From contig JAHHQY010000018.1 in NCBI GenBank assembly GCA_020026115.1, positions 1 through 27,217 of the forward strand: 27,217 bases of DNA. The letters run 5' to 3'. Numbering within the stretch: position 1 is the first letter of the stretch; every line of letters begins with the position of its first letter. The position numbers and the translations under genes were made by a program. This DNA is from Actinobacillus sp. (lineage in GTDB: Bacteria; Pseudomonadota; Gammaproteobacteria; Enterobacterales; Pasteurellaceae). Under the pieces are notes generated by a model. The model was not told the origin of the DNA and ran no database searches. It saw nothing but the letters and a program-made list of their open reading frames with translations. Shown here piece by piece: positions 13,384 through 21,785 of this stretch.

Positions 13384-14247
13384 GTGCTTAAAGAACGTAT
13401 TTTATCAGCGATTGTTTTATTAGCAGTTATTCTTACTGCCTTATTTTTATTTAATCCTTTCTTCTTTTCTTTAACCCTTGGTGTCGTGGTCACATTAGCG
13501 GTTTGGGAATGGACGCAATTTGCGGGCATTAAACAAAAATTTTGGCGTTTATTCGTAGCAGGATTATTTGCCTGCTTTGTTTTTGTATGGCTTTACAGTA
13601 GCGCCGATGATTTAAATGCAGGGCGAGTTTTTGTTGACGTTGCTCAGCCGATTTTCTTCATCTCGGTGCTTTGGATTATGGTGGCTTTTGGTTTAGTCGT
13701 AAGCTATCCAGCTTCGGCTAAATTATGGCGTAAATCAACTTTCTTACAGTTTGTTTTCGCAGTTTGTACTCTTATTCCTTTCCTTTTAGGGGTATTACGT
13801 TTACGTTTAGATAACTATGTACAAGCCCCTCAACACGGCGTTATGTTGTTACTTTATGTGTTTATTTTAGTTTGGGCTGCCGATTCTGGTGCTTATTTTG
13901 CAGGTCGAGCTTTAGGTAAACATAAACTCGCGCCGAAAGTTTCGCCGGGAAAAACTTGGGAAGGGGTGATTGGCGGATTACTCAGTGCGGGCCTTTTTGC
14001 TTACCTTTTTCTGCATTATTTTGCAAAAGACGCATTCCAAGTTCCAGCGCAAGGCTTTATTGCACTTTCGATGGTTACCGTTGCCGTTTCGGTTTTGGGC
14101 GACTTAACGGAAAGTATGTTTAAACGCGAAGCGGGAATTAAAGATAGTAGCCAATTAATTCCAGGCCATGGCGGTGTGTTAGACCGAATTGATAGCTTAG
14201 CGGTAGCCGTGCCATTTTTTACATTCTTTTATTTTTACGTACTGTAA
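13384..14247 (+). CDS. cdsA: Phosphatidate cytidylyltransferase (CDP-diglyceride synthase)
   Basis: The product (287 aa; E. coli CdsA 285 aa) is an inner-membrane enzyme making CDP-diacylglycerol from phosphatidic acid and CTP, the branch point of phospholipid synthesis. It is hydrophobic throughout with about eight likely membrane segments. The family signature SMFKREAGIKDSSQLIPGHG followed by GVLDRID is complete near the C-terminus. WAADSGAYFAGRALGKHKLAP and SPGKTWEGVIGG are the other conserved stretches. The start is GTG with AGAGGA upstream, 18 nt after uppS. A full copy of the 13-base motif lies in the KLAPK codons. Here the residues are also conserved in E. coli, so protein constraint contributes. 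Confidence 0.96.
   Translation: MLKERILSAIVLLAVILTALFLFNPFFFSLTLGVVVTLAVWEWTQFAGIKQKFWRLFVAGLFACFVFVWLYSSADDLNAGRVFVDVAQPIFFISVLWIMVAFGLVVSYPASAKLWRKSTFLQFVFAVCTLIPFLLGVLRLRLDNYVQAPQHGVMLLLYVFILVWAADSGAYFAGRALGKHKLAPKVSPGKTWEGVIGGLLSAGLFAYLFLHYFAKDAFQVPAQGFIALSMVTVAVSVLGDLTESMFKREAGIKDSSQLIPGHGGVLDRIDSLAVAVPFFTFFYFYVL
13926..13938 (+). repeat. 13-base uptake-signal-like motif, copy 6
   Basis: ACTCGCGCCGAAA (13/13) followed by GTTT, inside cdsA, encoding L-A-P-K at a site also conserved in E. coli CdsA. Confidence 0.6.
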
Positions 14248-14259
14248 GGCGGTAAGAAA

Positions 14260-15588
14260 ATGACATTTCTTTGGTCAATTTTTGGTTTTATTATTGCAAT
14301 TAGTTTATTGGTGACCGTACATGAGTACGGACATTTTTGGGCTGCGCGCCGTTGTGGTATTAAAATTGAACGCTTTTCTCTTGGCTTTGGGAAAGTGCTT
14401 TGGGCAAAGAAAGATAAATATGGCACAGAATTTGCCCTTTCCGCCATTCCATTAGGCGGTTACGTCAAAATGCTTGATGAACGACAAGAAACTGTGCCTT
14501 CGAATTTAAAAAAATATGCGTTTAATCATAAGCCATTATGGCAACGAATGTTTGTGGTGAGCGCAGGACCTTTAGCCAACTTTTTATTGGCGATTGTACT
14601 CTATACCGCAATGTTTATGCTGGGTGTACCGAATGTGCGCCCTGTGATTGAAAATATCCAAGCTCATTCTATTGCTGCTGAAGCGAAGATACCGAAAAGG
14701 GTAGAAATTATCGAAGTTGATGGGGAAGCAGTGCAAGATTGGGAAAGCATTAATATGCTTCTTGCAAGTAAAATTGGCCAAGAAAAAGTTCGCTTAACCT
14801 TACGCTCTGAAGAGGGCTATTTACCCACAGAACATACGTTAAATTTAAGCCATTGGCATTTTGATACGGAGAAAGAATCAGCAGTAAGTTCACTAGGTTT
14901 AGAACCTGTGCGAACTAAAATCCTAATGCAGTTGTCTAAAGTAAACCCTAACTCACCTGCAAGTGAAGCGGGACTGCAAGAAGGCGATACCTTATTCCAA
15001 GCAAATGGGGCAGAATTTAATTGGCAAGAGTTCGCACAATTAGTGAAGAAAGGTGTGCCATTTAAAGTTCAAGTGCAACGTCATGGCGAAAAATTTGGCG
15101 TAATGCTTTATCCTAAGAAAAAAGATGGGCGATTCATTCTCGGTGTTGCGCCGAAAATTGAAGAAATTGCACCAGAATATCGCAATATTTTGCAATATGA
15201 TTTTATTGACGCGACGAAAAAAGGGATTGAGAAAACCGTACAACTTTCTTGGGTGACGTTAAAAGTTATTGGGAAATTATTTACCGGTGATCTTTCCTTA
15301 AAAAATTTAAGTGGGCCTATTTCAATTGCGAAAGGTGCCGGCGTCATGGTGCAAATTGGTTTCGTTTATTACTTAGGGTTTCTCGCTTTAATTAGCGTGA
15401 ATTTAGGGATTATGAATTTATTGCCTTTACCTGTTTTAGATGGTGGGCATTTAGTGTTTTTAACCTTAGAAGGCATTCAAGGTAAACCTTTATCTGAAAA
15501 AACACAACAAACAGCATATCGTGTTGGGGCAAGTTTATTATTAACCCTAACGATATTTGCTTTATTTAATGATTTTTTACGTTTATAA
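14260..15588 (+). CDS. rseP: Site-2 intramembrane zinc metalloprotease RseP
   Basis: The product (442 aa; E. coli RseP 450 aa) cuts the anti-sigma factor RseA within the membrane after DegS cleavage, releasing sigma-E in response to outer-membrane protein misfolding, and clears remnant signal peptides. The zinc motif HEYGH is at residues 21-25 in the first membrane helix. The third zinc ligand lies in NLLPLPVLDGGHLV near the C-terminus. Two periplasmic PDZ domains lie between; the second is recognisable at NPNSPASEAGLQEGDTLF. SGPISIAKGAG is another conserved stretch. It follows cdsA by 12 nt and precedes bamA, whose state it helps monitor. Confidence 0.97.
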   Translation: MTFLWSIFGFIIAISLLVTVHEYGHFWAARRCGIKIERFSLGFGKVLWAKKDKYGTEFALSAIPLGGYVKMLDERQETVPSNLKKYAFNHKPLWQRMFVVSAGPLANFLLAIVLYTAMFMLGVPNVRPVIENIQAHSIAAEAKIPKRVEIIEVDGEAVQDWESINMLLASKIGQEKVRLTLRSEEGYLPTEHTLNLSHWHFDTEKESAVSSLGLEPVRTKILMQLSKVNPNSPASEAGLQEGDTLFQANGAEFNWQEFAQLVKKGVPFKVQVQRHGEKFGVMLYPKKKDGRFILGVAPKIEEIAPEYRNILQYDFIDATKKGIEKTVQLSWVTLKVIGKLFTGDLSLKNLSGPISIAKGAGVMVQIGFVYYLGFLALISVNLGIMNLLPLPVLDGGHLVFLTLEGIQGKPLSEKTQQTAYRVGASLLLTLTIFALFNDFLRL

Positions 15589-15616
15589 CGCATTTTTATA
15601 ACAAGGAAACATCTAT

Positions 15617-18022
15617 ATGAAAAAGATTTTTGCAACGGGTTTGTTATTAGGCTCGACAACCGTTTTTGCCTCGCCCTTTATTGTGCAACACATTGAAGTA
15701 AAAGGGATTCAAAATGATATGCAACCGAGCTTTATTGCGAAGTTACCAGTAAAAGTAGGCAAAAAAGTAACAGAACAAGATGTTTCTAATCTTGTGCGTT
15801 TGCTTTATATTCAAGGCTATGATTCACCAAGTGCTGAACGTTTAGGTGATACCTTAAAAATTTCAGTACAACCCAAATTAACCATCAATAAAATTACCTT
15901 TGAAGGTAATCATTCCATTCCAGATGCCGCGTTAAACGATAATTTAAAATCTCAAGGTTTAGCGCAAGGGGATATTTTAAATCGACAAAAACTCAATTTA
16001 TTTACCCAAGAAATGGAAAAATATTTCCATAGCGTAGGGCGTTATAATGCGACAGTGGAAGCGGAAATTGAACAGCTTTCTAATTATCGAGTTAATGTGA
16101 ATTTAGTTATCAAAGAAAAAGATAAAGCAAAATTAGAAAGTATCACCTTTAAAGGCAATCACGCGTTTAGCGCAGGAGAATTAGAAGATGAAATGGATCT
16201 TTCTCCTAATGCGTGGTGGAAATTATTTGGCGGTAAATTTGAAGAAGTGAAATTCAATAAAGATTTAGAGGCATTACGAGAATTTTACCTCAATCATGGT
16301 TTCGCTAAAATGCAAATTTTAGGCACGGACGTGCAATTAAACGAAGAAAAAACGCAAGTTAATCTGACCATCGATATTCAAGAAGGCAAACAATATCGCG
16401 TAACCCAAGCACGAATTGTTGGTGATTTAGGCGGTATTGACGCAGGAAAATTTGAAAAAGCCTTAGCTGAAATTCAATTAGGCAAAACGTTCCGCCGTAG
16501 CGATATGCAACATGCCGAAGAAGAAATTAAAATGGTGCTTGGCAACCAAGGTTACGGTAAACCTGACATTCAAATGAGTCCCGTATTTGACGATGAAAAC
16601 GCCACCATGCAGGTGACCTTTGTGGTTAATGCAGGAAAACGTTATAGCGTTCGTAAAGTACGTTTTGAAGGCAACACAACCAGTGCCGACAGCACATTAC
16701 GTCAAGAAATGCGTCAACAAGAAGGTGCTTGGTTATCCTCTCAATTAGTACAACTCGGGAAAGTACGTTTAGATCGTACAGGTTTCTTTGAAAAAGTAGA
16801 AACTCAAACCCTTAGCGTACCAGGCCGTGATGATCAACTCGATGTCGTATATCAAGTGACAGAACGTAATACAGGTAGCGTGAACTTCGGGGTAGGTTAC
16901 GGTACAGAAAGTGGTTTTAGTTATAACGTAAGTGTAGAACAGAAAAACTTCCTTGGAATGGGTTCCGAAATTGCCTTAAAAGGCGCGCATAATGACTACG
17001 GTAAAAATGTCAGTTTGAGCTATAACGAACCTTACTTCACGAAAGACGGCGTAAGTTTAGGTGGCAGTATTTTCTATGATGATTATGACAACTCAAAAAG
17101 TGATAGCTCATCGACTTATAGCAAAACCAGTTACGGTGTTAATGGCACATTAAGTTTCCCTGTTAATGAAAATAACTCTTACTATTTAGGTTTAGGTTAC
17201 ACTTTCAATAAACTAAATAATATTACGCCAGAATACCATCGTGAGTTGTATAAAGAATCCATGGGTTATGACGAATGGGATTTCCGTTCTAATGACTACC
17301 ACCTTTCTTTTGGTTGGAATTACAATACCTTAGACCGCGGATATTTCCCAACAGAAGGGGTGAGAGCAAGTCTTGGTGGACGAGTATTATTACCAAATTC
17401 AGATAATAAATATTACAGCTTAAATGCTCAAGCGAATGGCTATTATCCATTAGACCGCGATCATCGTTGGGTGCTTCACGCTAAACTTACAGGCTCTTTT
17501 GCTGACGGTTTTGGTGGAAAACGTTTACCGTTCTATCAATATTATAGCGCCGGTGGGATTGATAGCTTACGTGGGTTTGCTTATGGTGCCATTGGTCCAA
17601 AAGCCATTTATGCACAAGAAAGTCATCAACCTTGTTCATTAAATGCAAATGTGGTTAAAGATGGCTATAGATATTGTATTAAAAGCACTGACGTAATTGG
17701 TGGTAATGCAATGGCCTTAGCAAGTGCAGAATTAATTATTCCAACACCATTTGTTGCGGCGAAAAATCAAACCAATATTCGTACTTCTTTATTCGTAGAT
17801 GCGGCAAGTGTTTGGGATACTCATTGGAAAAAAGACGGTAAAGCTTATAAACAAGAATTACCAGACTTTGGCGATCCAAAACGTATTCGTGCTTCTGCAG
17901 GTGTTGGTTTCCAATGGTTCTCACCAATTGGTTTATTAGCATTCTCTTACGCGAAACCGCTTAAAAAATATGATTACGACGATATTGAACAATTCCAATT
18001 TACTGTTGGTGGTTCATTCTAA
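15617..18022 (+). CDS. bamA: Outer membrane protein assembly factor BamA
   Basis: The product (801 aa; E. coli BamA 810 aa) is the central subunit of the BAM complex that folds beta-barrel proteins into the outer membrane; in Haemophilus it is the D15 antigen. A signal peptide MKKIFATGLLLGSTTVFA is probably cleaved after Ala18. Five POTRA domains span roughly residues 21-422, with GNHSIPDAALN and GNHAFSAGELEDEM marking domain boundaries. The C-terminal 16-strand barrel has the loop-6 motif SLRGF with Arg652 and ends in FTVGGSF with a terminal Phe. AAGGAA lies at 15603-15608. A cysteine pair sits in the surface segment around CSLNANVVKDGYRYC. A strong hairpin follows the stop. Confidence 0.97.
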   Translation: MKKIFATGLLLGSTTVFASPFIVQHIEVKGIQNDMQPSFIAKLPVKVGKKVTEQDVSNLVRLLYIQGYDSPSAERLGDTLKISVQPKLTINKITFEGNHSIPDAALNDNLKSQGLAQGDILNRQKLNLFTQEMEKYFHSVGRYNATVEAEIEQLSNYRVNVNLVIKEKDKAKLESITFKGNHAFSAGELEDEMDLSPNAWWKLFGGKFEEVKFNKDLEALREFYLNHGFAKMQILGTDVQLNEEKTQVNLTIDIQEGKQYRVTQARIVGDLGGIDAGKFEKALAEIQLGKTFRRSDMQHAEEEIKMVLGNQGYGKPDIQMSPVFDDENATMQVTFVVNAGKRYSVRKVRFEGNTTSADSTLRQEMRQQEGAWLSSQLVQLGKVRLDRTGFFEKVETQTLSVPGRDDQLDVVYQVTERNTGSVNFGVGYGTESGFSYNVSVEQKNFLGMGSEIALKGAHNDYGKNVSLSYNEPYFTKDGVSLGGSIFYDDYDNSKSDSSSTYSKTSYGVNGTLSFPVNENNSYYLGLGYTFNKLNNITPEYHRELYKESMGYDEWDFRSNDYHLSFGWNYNTLDRGYFPTEGVRASLGGRVLLPNSDNKYYSLNAQANGYYPLDRDHRWVLHAKLTGSFADGFGGKRLPFYQYYSAGGIDSLRGFAYGAIGPKAIYAQESHQPCSLNANVVKDGYRYCIKSTDVIGGNAMALASAELIIPTPFVAAKNQTNIRTSLFVDAASVWDTHWKKDGKAYKQELPDFGDPKRIRASAGVGFQWFSPIGLLAFSYAKPLKKYDYDDIEQFQFTVGGSF

Positions 18023-18057
18023 GAACTTTTTACTAGAAATTAAGTCTTAATTAACAT

Positions 18058-18091
18058 AAAGTTTGTAACAACAGAGATTGTTACAAACTTT
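18058..18091 (+). terminator. Long hairpin between bamA and skp
   Basis: A perfect 14-bp stem (AAAGTTTGTAACAA paired with TTGTTACAAACTTT) with a 6-nt loop is followed by TTATCTTCTTTATT. The stem is strong but the T tract is broken, so it may only attenuate. Confidence 0.75.
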
Positions 18092-18106
18092 TATCTTCTT
18101 TATTAT
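18078..18106 (+). promoter_or_regulatory. Putative skp-lpxD promoter overlapping the hairpin
   Basis: TTGTTA at 18078-18083 and TATTAT at 18101-18106 are exactly 17 bp apart. The -35 lies in the right arm of the bamA hairpin, and the start would fall about 20 nt before the skp ATG. Confidence 0.5.
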
Positions 18107-18133
18107 TCATTGCAAACAAAAGGAATTAATAAA

Positions 18134-18709
18134 ATGAAAAAACTACTTAAAGTTACCGCTCTTACTGTTGCCTTAGGCTTTACTACAACGGCTATGGCTC
18201 AAGAAAATGTTGGGTTAGTCAATGTGGAATACTTATATTCTCATCACCCAGATAGAGAGACGGCATTCCAAAAATTAGAAATGGAACTAAAAGCACCAGC
18301 TGAAAAATTACAAGCGGAAGAAAAAGCATTAGCGGACAAAAAGAAACAATTTACTCAAGAAATTGAAAATAAATTAAAAGCGTTAGAAAAAGATGCCCCA
18401 AATTTAAAACAAGCACAAATTAAAAATCGTCAAGAAGAAATCAGCGCTTTAGCACAAAAACGTGAAGAAGAATTAAAAACTTTAGCAGATAAATTCCAAC
18501 AAAAAGTCATGGCGTTTGAATCTGAAAGCAAACAAGCGCAAATGGCCGCCAATAAACGTTTATTAAAAGAAATTCAACTTGCTACAAATGAAGTGGCAAA
18601 AATGAAAAATTACACTTTAGTGCTTGACGAAAAAGCAGCCGTATTTGCTCAAGATGGTAAAGACATTACACAAGATGTTTTAAAATCATTAGAAAAAAAG
18701 GCTAAATAA
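18134..18709 (+). CDS. skp: Periplasmic chaperone Skp (OmpH)
   Basis: The product (191 aa) holds unfolded outer-membrane proteins between the Sec translocon and the BAM complex. The signal peptide MKKLLKVTALTVALGFTTTA runs to a cleavage site after MA-Q at about residue 23. The mature chain starts with the beta-strand segment ENVGLVNVEYLY and then forms a long charged coiled coil (about residues 50-150, rich in Lys, Glu, Gln and Ala), the tentacle of the trimer. VLDEKAAVFA closes the core. It is longer than E. coli Skp (161 aa), mainly in the coiled coil. The ATG at 18134 is chosen because it begins the signal peptide and has AGGAA at 18121-18125. It overlaps lpxD by one base (TAATG). Confidence 0.95.
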   Translation: MKKLLKVTALTVALGFTTTAMAQENVGLVNVEYLYSHHPDRETAFQKLEMELKAPAEKLQAEEKALADKKKQFTQEIENKLKALEKDAPNLKQAQIKNRQEEISALAQKREEELKTLADKFQQKVMAFESESKQAQMAANKRLLKEIQLATNEVAKMKNYTLVLDEKAAVFAQDGKDITQDVLKSLEKKAK

Positions 18710-19734
18710 TGCAACAAAAATATACATTAAAAATGTTAGCAGAACAGCTCAGCGCGTCCTTTCGGGGCGACGCTGATTATTCTGTGGAAAGTATTGCATC
18801 TTTAGATAACGCACAATCTCATCAATTAACTTTTATTTCCAACCCTAAATTTCGTCCTCAATTAGCCAATAGCCAAGCAGGTATTTTAGTGGTGACGGAA
18901 GAAGATAGCGCATATTGTGCTTCAGATGCGAACTTGCTCGTGGTTGCCGATCCTTATTTAGCTTATGCACAATTAGCGCAAATTATGGATAAAACGCCTA
19001 AATCTGCGGAAAACATTCATGAAAGTGCGGTTATTGCAAAAGATGCCCAATTAGGCGAAAACGTAGCGATTGGCGCAAACGCGGTCATCGAAAGTGGCGC
19101 TAAAATCGGCGATAACGCAGTAATCGGTGCCGGCTGTTTTATTGGTAAAAATGCTGAAATTGGCGCTCATACCCAACTTTGGGCGAATGTGAGTATTTAT
19201 GCCGATGTAAAAATTGGTACGCATTGCTTAATTCAATCAGGCGCCGTAATTGGTAGCGATGGCTTTGGTTATGCAAACGATCGTGGACGCTGGGTTAAAA
19301 TTCCACAAACGGGTGGGGTGATAATTGGTCATCATGTAGAAATTGGGGCTTGTACCTGCATTGATAGTGGTGCCTTAGACCCAACGGTCATTGAAGATAA
19401 CGTCATTATTGATAACCTTTGTCAAATTGCTCATAACGTGCATATTGGCACCGGTACCGCTGTTGCGGGGGGCGTTGTGATGGCAGGTAGCCTGAAAGTT
19501 GGGCGTTACTGCTTAATTGGCGGGGCGAGCGTCATTAACGGCCATATGGAAATTTGCGACCAAGTGAATATTACAGGAATGAGTATGGTTATGCGACCAA
19601 TTACAAAACCTGGTGTGTATTCTTCAGGCATTCCATTACAAACCAATAAAGAATGGCGTCGTACGGCGGCATTAACAATGGATATCAATAGTATGCACAA
19701 GCGATTAAAAGCTTTGGAACGCAAACTGAAATAA
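18709..19734 (+). CDS. lpxD: UDP-3-O-(3-hydroxyacyl)glucosamine N-acyltransferase LpxD
   Basis: The product (341 aa, as in E. coli) adds the second 3-hydroxyacyl chain from acyl carrier protein to the UDP-glucosamine precursor of lipid A. The N-terminal uridine-binding domain spans about residues 1-100. The left-handed beta-helix follows, made of hexapeptide repeats from about 105 to 300 (IGANAV, IGDNAV, IGAGCF, IGKNAE, IGAHTQ and similar). The catalytic base is likely His242 in QIAHNVHIG. The end (NKEWRRTAALTMDINSMHKR) is the C-terminal helix that binds acyl carrier protein. The start codon shares one base with the skp stop. In E. coli fabZ-lpxA-lpxB follow; here a terminator follows and the next gene is yoaA. 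Confidence 0.97.
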   Translation: MQQKYTLKMLAEQLSASFRGDADYSVESIASLDNAQSHQLTFISNPKFRPQLANSQAGILVVTEEDSAYCASDANLLVVADPYLAYAQLAQIMDKTPKSAENIHESAVIAKDAQLGENVAIGANAVIESGAKIGDNAVIGAGCFIGKNAEIGAHTQLWANVSIYADVKIGTHCLIQSGAVIGSDGFGYANDRGRWVKIPQTGGVIIGHHVEIGACTCIDSGALDPTVIEDNVIIDNLCQIAHNVHIGTGTAVAGGVVMAGSLKVGRYCLIGGASVINGHMEICDQVNITGMSMVMRPITKPGVYSSGIPLQTNKEWRRTAALTMDINSMHKRLKALERKLK

Positions 19735-19748
19735 ATGTCCCAAATGTA

Positions 19749-19761
19749 ATTCGCGCCGAAA
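19749..19761 (+). repeat. 13-base uptake-signal-like motif, copy 7
   Basis: ATTCGCGCCGAAA (12/13) followed by AATT, 14 nt past the lpxD stop, forming the left arm of the terminator. Confidence 0.65.
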
Positions 19762-19776
19762 AATTGGCGCGTTTTT
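19752..19776 (+). terminator. Rho-independent terminator of lpxD
   Basis: A 6-bp GC stem CGCGCC/GGCGCG with an A/T loop is followed by five T residues. Its left arm is a copy of the 13-base motif. Confidence 0.8.
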
Positions 19777-19801
19777 ATTTCTGCGGAAAAGTAAAAAATT
19801 C

Positions 19802-19810
19802 TGTTAGAAT
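19802..19810 (+). promoter_or_regulatory. Putative extended -10 of yoaA
   Basis: TGTTAGAAT (TGn plus TAGAAT) lies 31 nt before the yoaA GTG. It sits inside CTGT-N6-ACAG, a palindrome with the wrong spacing for LexA. Confidence 0.4.
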
Positions 19811-19841
19811 ACAGCCCTTTGATTGATAAGTGAGATAATTT

Positions 19842-21785
19842 GTGAAAAAGCAAAAAGTAGTTCAAGTTTTTTCTCCTGATGGTGCTTTAGGTTGTGCCAT
19901 ACCCGGCTTTCAGCCTCGCGATGCACAACTTGAAATGGCGCAAGCGGTAGCGAACAATATTGACGAAAAAAGCCAATTAGTTGTAGAAGCGCCAACAGGA
20001 ACAGGAAAAACCTTTGCTTATTTAGTGCCAGCTTTAATGGCCGGCAAGAAAACGATTATTTCAACGGGGTCAAAAAATTTACAAGATCAGCTTTATAAGC
20101 GCGATTTACCTACCATTATCAAAGCCTTACATTACACAGGCACAACCGCTTTATTAAAAGGGCGCGCAAATTACCTTTGTTTAGAACGCTTAGATTACAC
20201 CATCGCACAAGGCGTAATGGGTAAAAAAGAAGTGTTAACGGATTTAAAAAAAATTCGCCGTTGGAATGAGCGCACGAAAACAGGGGATTTTTCAGAATGT
20301 ACCAGCATTGCGGAAGATAGCCCGATTTTTTCTCAATTGGTCAGCACAAAAGAAAATTGTTTAGGCTCTGACTGTCCACACTTTAAAAATTGTTATGTCC
20401 TTTCTGCGCGCAAAAAAGCGATGCAAGCAGATGTCGTCGTGGTGAATCATCATCTCTTTTTCGCCGATATGGCGGTTAAACAAGGCGGATTTGGTGAAAT
20501 CATTCCTGATGCGGAAGTGGTGATTTTTGATGAAGCGCATCAAATCCCCGATATTGCCAGTCAATATTTTGGGGAAACGCTATCAAGTCGACAAGTCTTT
20601 GAGCTTTGTCGTGATTTAACCTTAATTTATCGCACCGAATTAAAAGATTTAAAACAGCTTGGGGCGGTCGCCGATAGTGTACAAACAGCGGTGCAAGAAT
20701 TACGTTTAACCTTAGGTGAAAGTGGTTCTAAAGGGAATTGGCGAGACATTTATCCTAAAGATGATGTCCAAAAAGCTATGCAACAGGTGCTGGCTAAAAT
20801 GCTTTTTGCCATTGAAGTGGCGAAACCTGAATTAAAACGTTCGCAAGCTTTGCTTAATATTTACGAACGAATGACCAACTTTTATCAATTATTGTCACGT
20901 TTAACAGAAACTGAAGTGACGGGATATTGTTATTGGTATGAAACTTTTGGCCGTCATTTTAGTTTAAATATTACACCGCTTTCTGTGGCGGGGCGTTTTA
21001 AAAATCAAATGGAAAAACAAGATAGCGCTTGGATTTTCACCTCAGCAACCTTAGAAGTCGCAGGGAAGTTTGATTATTTTTGTCGGCGTCTAGGTTTAAA
21101 AAATGCTAAAACCTTGCGTTTAGAAAGTCCTTTTGATTATCCAAACCAAGCCATGTTATGCGTGCCTCGCAATTTACCGCCACCGAATGGACGTCAGACA
21201 TTACAAGAGCTCGGGAAGCGTTTATTACCTGTTATTAAGGCCAATAAAGGCTGTTGTTTTGTGCTTTGTACCTCAAATTTTATGATGCGAGGTTTTGCGG
21301 AATATTTTCGCGAACACAGCAATTTAAATATTTTATTGCAAGGGGAAACCACAAAAGCGAAATTATTAGAGCAGTTTGTGACGGAAGAAAACAGCGTGTT
21401 GGTGGCTACGACCAGTTTTTGGGAAGGCATTGATGTGCGTGGCGAGGCTTTATCCTTAGTAATTATTGATAAATTGCCTTTTACCGCCCCAGATGAACCT
21501 TTATTGCAAGCGCGTATCGAAGATTGCCGTATGCAAGGGCATAATCCTTTTACAAGCATTCAAATTCCTGAGGCGGTGATTACCTTAAAACAAGGCGTGG
21601 GACGACTTATTCGTGATATTCAAGATCGTGGGGTAGTGATGATTTGCGACAGCCGTTTAGTGATGAAACCTTATGGCGCAACATTTTTACAAAGTTTACC
21701 TAATGCAAAACGTACACGAAGCCTGCGCAACGTGGTACAATTTCTTACTTCATTACAAAAAACAAATTCAGAGAATAATTCATGA
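19842..21785 (+). CDS. yoaA: ATP-dependent helicase YoaA (DinG/XPD-like, iron-sulfur)
   Basis: The product (647 aa; E. coli YoaA 636 aa) is a superfamily 2 5'-3' DNA helicase. In E. coli it acts with the clamp-loader subunit HolC at damaged forks. The Walker A motif APTGTGKT is at 50-57 and the DEAH box FDEAHQIPD starts at 229. The [4Fe-4S] ligands are probably Cys113 (NYLC), Cys173, Cys178 (NCLGSDC) and Cys184. VVVNHHLFFADM, FTSATL, ATTSFWEGIDVRGE and ITLKQGVGRLIRD complete the helicase motifs. Length and the ADVVVVNHH region place it with YoaA rather than DinG (about 716 aa). It starts with GTG and a weak ribosome-binding site, and overlaps tsaB by ATGA, so the two genes are coupled. Confidence 0.93.
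   Translation: MKKQKVVQVFSPDGALGCAIPGFQPRDAQLEMAQAVANNIDEKSQLVVEAPTGTGKTFAYLVPALMAGKKTIISTGSKNLQDQLYKRDLPTIIKALHYTGTTALLKGRANYLCLERLDYTIAQGVMGKKEVLTDLKKIRRWNERTKTGDFSECTSIAEDSPIFSQLVSTKENCLGSDCPHFKNCYVLSARKKAMQADVVVVNHHLFFADMAVKQGGFGEIIPDAEVVIFDEAHQIPDIASQYFGETLSSRQVFELCRDLTLIYRTELKDLKQLGAVADSVQTAVQELRLTLGESGSKGNWRDIYPKDDVQKAMQQVLAKMLFAIEVAKPELKRSQALLNIYERMTNFYQLLSRLTETEVTGYCYWYETFGRHFSLNITPLSVAGRFKNQMEKQDSAWIFTSATLEVAGKFDYFCRRLGLKNAKTLRLESPFDYPNQAMLCVPRNLPPPNGRQTLQELGKRLLPVIKANKGCCFVLCTSNFMMRGFAEYFREHSNLNILLQGETTKAKLLEQFVTEENSVLVATTSFWEGIDVRGEALSLVIIDKLPFTAPDEPLLQARIEDCRMQGHNPFTSIQIPEAVITLKQGVGRLIRDIQDRGVVMICDSRLVMKPYGATFLQSLPNAKRTRSLRNVVQFLTSLQKTNSENNS

Noticed and set aside
13926..13938. 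Explaining the 13-base motif purely by a conserved L-A-P-K peptide
   Set aside because: True in part for CdsA, but other copies are intergenic or in other reading frames, so protein conservation cannot explain the set.
18110..18133. Upstream start for skp
   Set aside because: It would place eight residues before a textbook signal peptide and lacks a ribosome-binding site.
19801..19814. CTGT-TAGAAT-ACAG palindrome upstream of yoaA as a LexA box
   Set aside because: The spacer is 6 bp; gamma-proteobacterial LexA needs 8. It more likely just coincides with the extended -10.
19506..19865. 119-codon antisense open frame over lpxD-yoaA as a gene
   Set aside because: It lies opposite strongly conserved genes and has no recognisable domain and no ribosome-binding site.
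21194..21559. 121-codon antisense open frame over yoaA as a gene
   Set aside because: It is fully opposite the conserved helicase core and resembles no known protein.
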